Source: Eukaryota sp. TZLM1-RC
Taxonomy: Eukaryota > Metamonada: BaSk clade
Direction: 5' to 3'
NCBI GenBank assembly: GCA_040285825.1
Contig: JAUPSS010000001.1
Location: 496,001-560,000 of the forward strand
Length of the DNA: 64,000 nt
Shown: positions 56,701 through 64,000 of the stretch, piece by piece
Numbering within the stretch: the first letter of the stretch is position 1
How the letters are laid out: the number at the start of each line of letters is the position of its first letter
Translations under genes and position numbers: made by a program
Notes under the pieces: model-generated
Told to the model about the DNA's origin: nothing
The model's input: only the letters and a program-made list of their open reading frames with translations
Database searches by the model: none

Positions 56701-56938
56701 CACAGCTCCTTGTTCCATACAACAACTCTGTAGAGATGGAGCTGACAATTCTATTCCAGTTGAACACTCTATATCTCTCTCAAAAAGTGGGAATGATTAT
56801 TATTTAGAGGTAGAACTAATTGGTCATTACAATGCTAGAGCAATGCTTAACTTATCTCCACAGACTGAACAGATTTGCAAACTACACTTGAGTTCGATTG
56901 ATTCTGCTGCTGTTTTAGGCTTAAAGTATAGTTCATGA
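53789..56938 (+). CDS. Protein kinase fused to a degenerate PARG domain (paralogue 3)
   Basis: 1,049 residues, ATG at 53,789, TGA at 56,936 with TAA four codons on. The kinase (residues ~15-270) is intact: GQGSFGTVY, AIK, HRDLKPEN, DFG and HAPEI. A linker is followed by the PARG-like region with the same changes as paralogue 1: PGGEYLSGSNSQESSLF, so GGE and QES instead of GGG and QEE. One PBZ-like CCKKGSKCGKF finger and a beta-rich C-terminal domain complete it. From ~54,835 to ~56,490 it is roughly 95% identical in DNA to paralogue 1, while the kinase and tail are diverged. This suggests gene conversion of the PARG block. Confidence 0.87.
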   Translation: MNHDHFAQQLPDYEDFKLIGQGSFGTVYRAKSKETNQVCAIKIVANRPDEMDRWEKDVEPMTLNHPSICKVLDTYVWKESYCVVMPLYNSNLTKLIYGVPERTNLNPGTKIDPILAWKMFHQLVEGINYMHGRGFAHRDLKPENVLLDNDNNAVLCDFGLSKRFTTLSAAQFRTLATPAYHAPEILKALNTSRNQPTVEYGPAVDYFSLGVIFYEMMVGQLPYHVDGHRTLSPERAELICKIDRVAGRYIEGLMSNDHDTRTKMFNQIVKEMRSSLDDVGSNPSPYHFYKKQLTEQGCSPLSVISHKKYGGHTGKLTENLMHISTVPVIKHSPRITPNSREKMVTKQQTISIHFVDEDDVERVTSVLQLMFNSVQQTGKSDFRNFSCLEFLVNYTSNEHSATLDQLVRNGMASSVDCSLLNYPFIKGKADPFPEYVFEVVLHPYLRYSSIIQAINVSRVGKKHRFYLLNERRLLIMTSNYGDQSTGSSFSIRLNGQKIKLTIMYRHQYNPLSPIPVLFNDEEASVDLVRDTFSCVDGLYDPSLNLELLSLYSDRRYFSLKHCLFINCVSQAHTFYCIEKGRYFTSDGDRKHLKLQSIRNSTYSFPQLVQSVSGTQLPQLHFNDNTFCLQEQDCLECITQWMPLNDKKVGVLCMGSPDSPGGEYLSGSNSQESSLFRRTTLMAGFAGENCPSRIHSSNQSVPYPWDSNNIDVVVTEGVEVIKSTEVDGLRPLPSPFEIVVLTSSAPKHPAIRKHFKFGQDFAKLDDLELLYKRWTSVFLAAIKHGITHLVICPLGCGVLKNPIQGSMEALKSLLMVFSPYFRSICFSAFENFSEFSSLLKPELPLPSRPPQMFHELFLLPFFTPGLGLSRILPCCKKGSKCGKFKNILSHQAFFSHQSSTDLVLDSADEPISFELSAYKVLKSPFRVTFHSAPFSTIDVAVSFEGRGNFSGFCVCFRAGNVLVYNCPIPTDNTAPCSIQQLCRDGADNSIPVEHSISLSKSGNDYYLEVELIGHYNARAMLNLSPQTEQICKLHLSSIDSAAVLGLKYSS

Positions 56939-57928
56939 TGGTTTGTGTAAATAAAGATTTTTTTTACTAAAAGGGTTTTTGTTTGGCTTTCGCCATATAT
57001 TACTGAAAAACTGTTGACTAGTGCTTGAAAAATTGCTAGTATTGATTTTTGCATCACCCAAAACTTGTCTTGTGGTCAAACTATTGCATATCACATTTAT
57101 TCCATCGCCATTTCAATAGACTTAAAGTACACTTGAGGCTGATATCGACACGATACAGAATCAATAATACGTTTTCTTGTCCTTCAACGAGAAATGAAGT
57201 TAGACGTTTTTGCAGATGACGATTATGTGGATCTGAAAGATAACATTGATTATTATGCATCGAAATAGTGTTTATTGTTAATTTGTATGGACTTTTTAAG
57301 TTTTATTTTGAAAATAGATAGAAATGTAGAACAAAACTGTTGAAATCGTCATGCTATTGTCGCATCATCAGATACTGACAACCAAGACGATGATGAATGT
57401 AATCTTAAGGAGGATCAAGAAAAAATTGTGTCTATAATGACTAATTTATAGATTTTTATGCAAATCACAATAATGAAAGTTTTGATTTTGTTCGTTTTGA
57501 ACTGGCCTCAACTTATGAACCCTGTACAATCATAGTACTGTCTACTGGAATTCCCATCAAAGAAGAAGCAACTGATGCTTGTTAAAGTTTTGTTAATTTT
57601 GTAAATAAATTAAATTTATTAATTTGATGGACCGAATTGTTCTAAAATTTATTGAAAAACCATCACCAAACCACAGATTTTAGACAAAATTAAGTTTTTC
57701 AAAAGTGAATCAACATTTAATTTATTCACCACTTCACACTGTCTGTAAAAAACAGAAACTATTTCGAATATTCATCAGTACATCTCATATTTATAATGAA
57801 TTAATTACAAAAAAGCTTTTACCAAATTACTGATTGATATCAAAATGTGAATAAACAAAAAATAAATCTGTATAAACAATTTTATTTCTATTGCATTTCA
57901 ACATCAATTTGCTCAAACTAGGGTTAAA
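56939..57928. other. About 1 kb AT-rich spacer
   Basis: AATAAA follows the kinase-PARG stop. No gene or clear repeat was recognised. Confidence 0.45.
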
Positions 57929-58671
57929 TTAAACAAAAGAAGAACATACAAATGGTGCAATCTCATTCTCTCCCAGTTCTTGGAAATTCTCACTATTGGA
58001 AACAACACAGACTGAAGCACAAGATGCATTGAATGGTTCCTCGGCTGGTACTGTCTTCTTAAGGGCCTTTAATGCATGTACAATCAGATCTTCACGGGTT
58101 GCATCCCCAAAGGTAGGAGCATGTTCTTCTAGGTAAGTCTTGGCAGATTGGGATCTCGCACCAATTGCTTGAGCAACGTATTCAAAGTAATTACCACTGG
58201 GACAGGTTTGGTAGAGGTGAACTCCGGTAGAATCAGCACCAGCGATAAGAAGACCCACGCCATAAGGGCGATGCCCTACAAACATTGTGTGTGTCTGTGA
58301 TTCTGTGGTTAGTATGGAATAGACATACTGTCCGACAGAGAAACGACCAGACGTTGGATCGGTAGTTTTGATTCATAGACATAGTCATGGTTGAGGCACT
58401 CGTTGCGTAGGAATCGACTGAGAATTCGTGCATCGGCAGTAAGACCAGATACAACTGCTCCACAGTGATCGGCGTATTTGTAAGCTTTACGTTGGAAAGT
58501 AGAGAGAGTACCGACGGATCGCTTCAAAGCAGCGAGAACTACATGCGTATCTGATCGAAGACCAAGAGCAACGCTGCCTTGTTTGACACTCTCCATTGCA
58601 TATTCAACCTGGAAGAGACGTCCATCAGGAGAGAAAGTGGCTACATCATTATCATATTGACGACGGAACAT
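57929..58671 (-). CDS. PSMA1: 20S proteasome alpha subunit, PSMA1/alpha6-like
   Basis: CDS is complement(join(57929..58302, 58329..58671)), 238 residues. A 26-nt intron (GTATGT...ACTAACCACAG) is removed; the two frames then join as SLSDKSQTHTMFVGHRPYG. The protein starts MFRRQYDNDVATFSPDGRLF, the alpha-subunit gate region, followed by QVEYAMESVKQGS, GLTADARIL, RPYGVGLLIAG and IGARSQSAKTYLE. The MFRxQYDNDV opening is characteristic of alpha6/PSMA1. It forms part of the outer ring of the 20S core and has no active-site Thr, as expected. The stop is TAA. A retroelement piece lies ~100 bp upstream. Confidence 0.93.
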
Positions 58672-58769
58672 GTGAATTTATGAGTTTATGTGTTGAGAAG
58701 GTATTTTGTGAATCATCAAAAATTCTTTGAGTTGGTGAAATCCAACTTGCTTCTATTGCTTTCCCATTT

Positions 58770-58991
58770 TGTAAGAACGGAAGACTATCAGTAGAAGCAG
58801 GAACTTTTTTGAATGATTCCCAAAAAATGGTTCAAGACAAAACAATGAAAAGATTTGATACCTTTTTATGGCGCTCTCGAATTCAAATTGTCATTATTGA
58901 TAGATTACCTCGCTTTTTGAATCGAATTAGAGAAGCTTTAGCGAGACAGCAAGCAGATCAAAATTTTGTAGAGGAAATCTTGGTTCAATGA
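58770..58991 (+). mobile_element. Retroelement C-terminal fragment (copy g2)
   Basis: An open frame of ~60 codons (WRSRIQIVIIDRLPRFLNRI, then REALARQQADQNFVEEILVQ) homologous to 38,205-38,420. It resembles the last helices of the post-RT domain of non-LTR elements. Confidence 0.6.
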
Positions 58992-59546
58992 TATTCGTCC
59001 ATTATTTATGAGTTTATTTCGTTAAATGTGGATGTTTAACAAAGAAATGAAATCCATGATAAAAGTCCACCATTGGTAATTAGCGTGTTTAGACAGAGGT
59101 TTGAGGATTCCATTTATGTTGTAAAAGCTGTTCAGATAAACTTCATCTAGACATCATTGCAAAATGGAATGGTAGTGTCATTTGGAAATCACACTAAACT
59201 TCACTAAACTTCAGCAGGATTTGGTACAGGTAACAATACAATAGAATTGAAATTTATTGGCCCAAATGATAAGCCGGGTTAGTTTGAAGTCATTAATTTT
59301 TGGTCTATTTGTTGTTGTGGTTTTGATTCTTTAAATTCTTTGATAGATGAAAATACAAAATTGATTTAACGATAATCATAAAATAGCTGAAACAAAAGCC
59401 AAGGATTTTCAGTCTTAATCTCAAACAAATACGACTGAAAATAAACAAAAATAATCAGAATAAAATAAAAAGAATAAAGAAAACACCAACTAAGGCAAAG
59501 CAACGTTTGCATTGTACTTTACTTTTGAATTGAGTTATTACAGACT
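58992..59546. other. AT-rich spacer, nothing recognised
   Basis: About 550 bp between retroelement copy g2 and the two-TM gene. No feature is seen. Confidence 0.45.
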
Positions 59547-60503
59547 TCAATTCCTCATCAACTTGAAAACACTTTTAAGATAATTGACACATTTAAGAAT
59601 ATTATTCAATAAACTCAAAATTAATAAAAAGCCAAAACAAATGCCAATCATTAGTAGTCCCCAATGGTTAAGAGTCCACCCTTCCCTAGAATTAATTACA
59701 AAAACAAAAAACAAACGAAAAAAAAACAAACTTAACCAGATTATTAGACAAAAGATCTGCTTGATTGGAACCTTTCAAAAGAAAATGAAATGATTTGAAT
59801 TGTTGTTGACTAATTTCACAAACATGGTCAGATCGGCAGTAAAGATCACATGGAGAGATATCAAGACTGACCAGTTCCAAGTCAACGCAAATTCTTGAAA
59901 AGACAGGAGGAGAATAACTTTTGTAAGAAATTCAGAATTAGTTCACACATACTTAGGGGTAGTCCAGAGAAAGGCAACATCCATGAGGTCTTTGGGAATA
60001 GTCAGTGATATGGGAGGGTGGCAGCTTGAATGGAAACAGTGATGGTAGTGCTGAAAGGCTTTTCCCTGTTCAAATAGTTTAAGTTCTTTCATGTTTGGTG
60101 TAATTAAGAAATCTCGAAAAACTGGGTTAAAATTTACAGTGACATTAGATCCTTTCAACAGGTTCATTCTACGAACAAGGCGTTCTCCATCAACGAGGGT
60201 AAAATCCGCACAAGTGGAGATTGGTGGATGGATCACTCTGTCAGGAATGTGAGGGCATTTCCACAGAGAAACGTCTAGATTAGTGACCATACGTAAGTTG
60301 TCCTTGAAGGTAATATCGAGCAACATAGTTGTGTGTGGAAAAACAGTGATCAAGGTTGAATGAGATATGTTGAGATGGATAAAGAATAGGACTCCTCCCC
60401 CAATGAAGAACAGAATGGGAACACAAAGAAGTAGTGATGCTTTACCTTGTAGATGAAGGCCTTTTGCTTGAAAATCTAATGAGTGGTTTGGTGACGAGTC
60501 CAT
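59547..60503 (-). CDS. Two-pass membrane protein of unknown function
   Basis: CDS is complement(join(59547..59685, 59732..59893, 59953..60503)), 283 residues, with 59- and 46-nt introns (GTATGT and GTTTGT donors). Splicing gives WTTPKICVDLELVSLD and NNLVKEGWTLNHWG in frame. The start is the ATG at 60,503; the upstream extension lacks an ATG. A short N-terminus precedes a membrane helix (ASLLLCVPILFFIGGGVLFF), then ~180 residues of probably lumenal or external sequence with several Cys and NxS/T sites, a second helix (WGLLMIGICFGFLLILSLL) and a short tail. I do not recognise the family. Both introns are longer than the others in the window. The stop is TGA with TAA three codons on. Confidence 0.7.
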
Positions 60504-60760
60504 GCATTCCGGTAGTCGATAGTTTGCAAGTTGATTTAAAAAAGCAATCAAATTTGATAATTTTGGTAGTAGAGATGGGCATCGTCTCTAATTGGCAGTG
60601 TGAAAAAGGTATTTAATATTCTTTTTTTTTCTATTTTAATTTATTCCAACAAATATGATTTAATATACTTGATCCAAATCAAATCTACAAAAAAGCAAAT
60701 TGAATAGTCTCATGAGTTTCTTCAATTATAACCAAATTAATCAAAAATGATTGGCTGAAC

Positions 60761-61366
60761 TTAGACATCAACTCCCAAAGACTGCAATTGTTCAAGGGAC
60801 ATTCTCCCCATTGCACAAGCCTGTTCTGTTGTTATACCAAATTCTTTAACCACTGTATTAAAAACATTTCCACAAATATCTTGCCAATTTGAAACCAAAG
60901 ATTTCAAATCTTCCACTTCCTTTTGTTGTTTGACAAGGGAAGCTGGGTCTGGATCTGCTTGTTTCACGTCCATTTCAAGTTTGAGTATCTTTACATTGGT
61001 CTTTTGGATGTTTGATTGGATGGAATCTAACTGGGATTCTAGTTTGATGTGTTCCTCTGTGGGCTTGTAGTTTTCCAGCTTATGTAGTAGTTGGGGGGTC
61101 TCGCACTTTATTTTAAGATAATGGTCATAGTTTGCCAAAGTGTAGAGAATATGAGTGTGGAAATCTACTTTGGCAAGAACTTGTTTATCAACCAATGTGT
61201 TGAGTACCATAGACAGGTCATCCGTGGAAATGTTACCTATTGAGCCAACAACTTTGGACTTTAATGATTCAATAGAGTGATAGGGAAAATGAGAGAATGC
61301 ATAAGCAACATGCTCAACAATGATATTGGGATCACTTGCGAATGAATAAGTGGATAGGTCCGACAT
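60761..61366 (-). CDS. Winged-helix/coiled-coil protein, Mnd1/Hop2-like
   Basis: 201 residues, ATG at 61,366, TAA at 60,761. Residues ~10-85 look like a winged helix (STDDLSMVLNTLVDKQVLAK, then HTHILYTLANYDHYLKI). A coiled coil covers ~90-165, and a C-terminal helical cap follows, with LVSNWQDICGNVFNTVVKEF resembling the Mnd1 R-W-T-D-N-I-F segment and its preceding D-P-x-x-V. Hop2 and Mnd1 form a heterodimer that helps Dmc1/Rad51 in meiotic recombination; both are ~200-220 residues. The assignment is from fold order and a few residues, so either paralogue, or another winged-helix coiled-coil protein, is possible. It is divergent from the CYRI gene, 71 bp apart. Confidence 0.55.
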   Translation of the reverse strand: MSDLSTYSFASDPNIIVEHVAYAFSHFPYHSIESLKSKVVGSIGNISTDDLSMVLNTLVDKQVLAKVDFHTHILYTLANYDHYLKIKCETPQLLHKLENYKPTEEHIKLESQLDSIQSNIQKTNVKILKLEMDVKQADPDPASLVKQQKEVEDLKSLVSNWQDICGNVFNTVVKEFGITTEQACAMGRMSLEQLQSLGVDV

Positions 61367-61437
61367 TATAGGCCGGTAATGTGAAGTCAAAACTTCCGAA
61401 ATAGCCTCCCAACCCCTTCTTCACTTCCATCCTTATA

Positions 61438-62382
61438 ATGGGAGTCTTACTCTCTACGCTACATGTTTTAGGCCGTAAACAGCCTAATGAAGTTATTCTT
61501 GACTTTCTCAATGTTCCATCTTCATTTGAATGTGATGTAGTGAAATCCGTACAAAAGGTACTCAATGAAGGAAATGTAGTACTAGAACGCTTCAGGGCAT
61601 TTAAAAGTGAAAGTGCCCCCTACATAAAGAAAGCTCTTCAAAACCCTCTACCAGAACACGAAAAACAAGCTCTCACAGCGGTTATCCCATCAGTTGAACT
61701 CGCACGTACTATCTACGATTACGGACTTCAATTGGCATCAATTATTCCTAACCTTTTAGTTTTATTTGCCGAGGCCCAAAATAACCAGAACATTGAATAC
61801 CAACAAGTTATATGCCGTACAATTGCCTTCACCTTTGACTTTGTCCTAGGCTTTGATCAATCCAAAAGAGTGTCGCCTGACGTGTTAAAAGATGTCGGTG
61901 TGTATCGCAGACTTACTTCTAAATCAGTGATCCCAGAAGATGGATATTCGGTCAAAACTGATCCCATAAAGGATTCTGAGTTGGTAATGATCCTAGCTCA
62001 AGCCACACCTTTCACAACATTAATGGGAACAAAGCTGAAAGAGTTGATGTTAAGTAAGGATTCTGATGATTCTCTCCTAGATCCACTATGCGAGCTTTCC
62101 AATCTCTGCTCCCATGTCCTGAATAGCCATAAGTTCAGTGATCCAAAGTTGAATGTATTGCTGATGAGAGCTCTGACGGGGGCTATATTGCTGTATGATT
62201 ATTCAACACCACAGGGGGCTTTCCATAAGGGAACCAAAATTAACACAAGACTAGCGTTGAATGCCCTGAAAAAGTTTGAAAATGAAAGTAGGGATTTGTT
62301 ATCAATGTTAAAGTACTCAAGTAGTTCTTTTTCGCATAGTTCTACACCAAAAAGTATTCGTAATATGCTGAGCAGCTATTAA
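61438..62382 (+). CDS. CYRI: CYRI/FAM49 family Rac1-binding regulator of SCAR/WAVE
   Basis: 314 residues, ATG at 61,438, TAA stop; human CYRI-A/B are ~320. It begins MGVLL, placing a Gly at position 2 as in the myristoylated MGNLL of CYRI. Matching blocks include FLDF-like LDFLN near the start, DVGVYRRLTSK (the Y-R-R pair that binds active Rac1), LVMILAQATPFTTLM and LLMRALTGAILLYDYSTPQG followed by AFHKGTKIN. CYRI proteins bind Rac1-GTP through a domain shared with CYFIP and damp SCAR/WAVE-Arp2/3 actin branching at the leading edge. Its presence implies a Rac-SCAR motility system. Confidence 0.9.
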   Translation: MGVLLSTLHVLGRKQPNEVILDFLNVPSSFECDVVKSVQKVLNEGNVVLERFRAFKSESAPYIKKALQNPLPEHEKQALTAVIPSVELARTIYDYGLQLASIIPNLLVLFAEAQNNQNIEYQQVICRTIAFTFDFVLGFDQSKRVSPDVLKDVGVYRRLTSKSVIPEDGYSVKTDPIKDSELVMILAQATPFTTLMGTKLKELMLSKDSDDSLLDPLCELSNLCSHVLNSHKFSDPKLNVLLMRALTGAILLYDYSTPQGAFHKGTKINTRLALNALKKFENESRDLLSMLKYSSSSFSHSSTPKSIRNMLSSY

Positions 62383-62732
62383 TTTTAATTGTAAATGTAA
62401 TTGTCTTCAGTAAATAAACTAAATTCAAAACCAACAGTACAATTTTCTAGTTATTTGTACAAGAAGATTTTCTCCGATTGAGCAAGACCTATATTTTAAT
62501 TGTAACACCTCCTGTATTTTTTATTTAATTAGCCAATTTAAACTGCTGTAATGAACACTTATCCAGAATCATCAAAATGTTTCAAAGCATTAATGCATAA
62601 ATTATATAATTTTATAGACTTTTTTCACCAAGATTCATCAATTACATGAATTTCAAAGAAGAAAGCTTTTGTTGAGTCATATTGGGTGGAACATTGCCAA
62701 AATTTTTCAATTCATTTAACTTTGGTATTTGT

Positions 62733-63037
62733 ACTGTCAAGTGCCAAATAGAGCCCTATTAAATAGAGCCTACTCAACATTTACATTAATTGTGTATAAT
62801 TTTCTCTTCGAACATGAACTAAAATGTGTATTGTTATCATAAACTCTAACTCTCATTCTTTTACTTTCCTCTACAATCTTAAAAATTAATTAAACTGTTT
62901 ATTAGTTCATGTTTAACATAGGTTTTAGGTTAAATGTTGGGCCAAATAGAGTCCTTTTCTTCAGGGGCTCTGTGATAGAACCCCTCCAAATAGAGCCCAT
63001 CAGTAATTTTGCTGGGCTCTATTTGGCACTTGACAGT
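62733..63037. mobile_element. MITE-like element with perfect 24-bp terminal inverted repeats
   Basis: Positions 62,733-62,756 and 63,014-63,037 are exact reverse complements (ends ACTGTCAAGTGCC ... GGCACTTGACAGT). The inner motif AAATAGAGYCC recurs inside the element. It is 305 bp, non-coding and AT-rich. No clear target-site duplication is visible. Confidence 0.85.
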
Positions 63038-63194
63038 CTTTCCATAAATATAGCACTCGGCAATACTTCCAGTGCAGGAATTGACTGACGTAGCAGCAGG
63101 TCGCTTATTGGTCTAATGTAACACAGGAATTCCTTCATTAATGAAAAATAGCTGAAATCAGTGACAGTTTAAACACCTACTACAAGCTTGAAGA

Positions 63195-63789
63195 CAGTTC
63201 CTCAAGTTGCCTTATCTGCCAAATTCCCAACATTTATGGCCTTCTACTTAATGATCACCAATGGACCACTGCAATGAGAATGAGCTGTTTTCTATGGCCT
63301 TGTTCTTTACCAAATGATTAAATTTGTCGCTGCAAAAGTGTTGTTACGCTTTCCCATATTTTAAACTGTAAGTATTTCATAACTTATCGCTCAATTGTTC
63401 ATGACTCAGTTCGTGATCAATTATATGCCATGTGCAAAAGTTTCAATATAGAGGCATTTATTGAGCCATTAGTACGTAAGCTGTCTTCAGATCAAACTGA
63501 TGATTCCTTTGGTAAAAGAAGGGCAGATAAACATTTTATTACTTTTAGAAGCGTGGTTCACGATGCTATAAGAGACCAATTATATTGTATGTGTAAGTCT
63601 CATAGAATTGAATCCTTTTTGGAACCTCTGTTGTCAAATGTGTTTATGACAAAGGTCATGAATGCATGCTCAGGTCAAATTGATGCATATACTCTTGGAA
63701 TTTGTAAAAAGGAATATGAAAAAGAAATATTCGTAACATTGAAGAAAACAATCGCAACGGAACAATTCACTTTATTTGGGCTAAAATGA
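63195..63789 (+). mobile_element. Chimeric non-LTR retroelement fragment (copy e)
   Basis: Two versions of the same block follow one another: LNCKYFITYRSIVHDSVRDQ at ~63,365 and HFITFRSVVHDAIRDQLYCM at ~63,530. The second is much closer to copy d. A frame-broken stretch before the first copy also matches the region ahead of copy d. The fragment joins two diverged copies. Confidence 0.65.
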
Positions 63790-64000
63790 ATTTTAAAATA
63801 CAAGAAAAATTTGAATTTCATAATATTTAGCAAGAAAAGACAAATAAATAAATACGTAAATAAATTAAAATTCAATAAATATGTGACTTCTTCATAAGTG
63901 GTAATCAAAAACAAATCAATAAAGAAATCACTCTACTGTAAAGAAAGTCTACAGCGTTTTGTTTCGACTGTAAAGAGGTCTACAGTACCCTTTAACACTG
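63590..64000 (+). repeat. Inverted copy of the small-HSP upstream region, running off the right edge
   Basis: Matches the reverse complement of ~45,425-45,840, including both CTGTA...TTTACAG-type palindromes. The matching part stops at the window end, where the HSP start would follow ~25-30 bp later. Confidence 0.8.

Noticed and set aside
22472-59549. A genome-wide change of code with TGA always sense
   Set aside because: The RING frame ends in TGA exactly after the conserved final CxxC, and kinase-PARG paralogue 3 ends in TGA at almost the same place as paralogue 1 ends in TAG. At the decayed sites TGA also replaces Arg and Trp codons, so uniform reassignment does not fit.
1-64000. tRNA, rRNA or CRISPR features
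   Set aside because: No clover-leaf with a GGTTCRA box, rRNA core sequence or regularly spaced repeats could be recognised by eye; a tRNAscan/Rfam run would be needed to exclude them.

Overview
The window is a nuclear genomic segment of a eukaryotic microbe. It holds about 17 single-copy-looking protein genes on both strands, most of them uninterrupted, separated by AT-rich spacers full of decayed mobile elements. The gene content is eukaryotic: a 20S proteasome alpha subunit, a Neo1/ATP9-type P4-ATPase, a HOOK-like coiled-coil protein, a CYRI/FAM49 Rac-SCAR regulator, a bZIP factor and a DNAJC9-like J protein. Introns are rare and tiny. I can place eight (26, 28, 28, 29, 30, 31, 46 and 59 nt); all begin GTATGT or GTTTGT and end in AG. 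Most stop codons are TAA or TAG, with some TGA. I cannot name the species. The very short introns with GTWTGT donors and a branch-like CTAAY close to some acceptors recall metamonads and some other intron-poor protists.

Layout. 0-2.2 kb: an open frame running off the left edge and a Ty3/gypsy pol fragment. 2.5-9.3 kb: an FCP1-like protein, a coiled-coil protein, a nearly complete Fanzor (Fz-A) and a DNAJC9-like gene. 9.3-15.4 kb: a 2,025-residue protein combining a microbial-type PARG domain, about 13 PBZ-like zinc fingers and a vWA domain. 16.2-19.4 kb: a protein kinase fused to a degenerate PARG domain. 19.8-23.5 kb: an unusual bZIP/Cys-repeat protein, a hAT scar and a RING plus tandem-Cys E3-like frame broken only by TGA codons. 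24-31 kb: two decayed Fanzor2 copies, an unknown protein and an HTH protein. 32-38.7 kb: a retroelement graveyard around a HOOK-like gene. 38.7-48.6 kb: P4-ATPase, a beta-solenoid surface protein, a small heat-shock protein and a Ser-rich protein. 48.8-57 kb: a fourth Fanzor, then a tandem pair of kinase(-PARG) genes, one a pseudogene. 58-62.4 kb: proteasome alpha, a two-TM protein, and a divergent Mnd1/Hop2-like and CYRI pair. 62.7-64 kb: a MITE, a chimeric retroelement fragment and an inverted copy of the small-HSP upstream region.

The most distinctive theme is a local gene family around ADP-ribose. One long PARG keeps the QEE catalytic signature and carries PBZ-like readers and vWA. Three kinase paralogues lie up to 45 kb away; two of them carry a PARG domain in which that signature has changed to QES. 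This suggests an ADP-ribose-linked kinase system derived from the PARG gene. The second theme is four independent Fanzor (eukaryotic TnpB-like) copies at different stages of decay.
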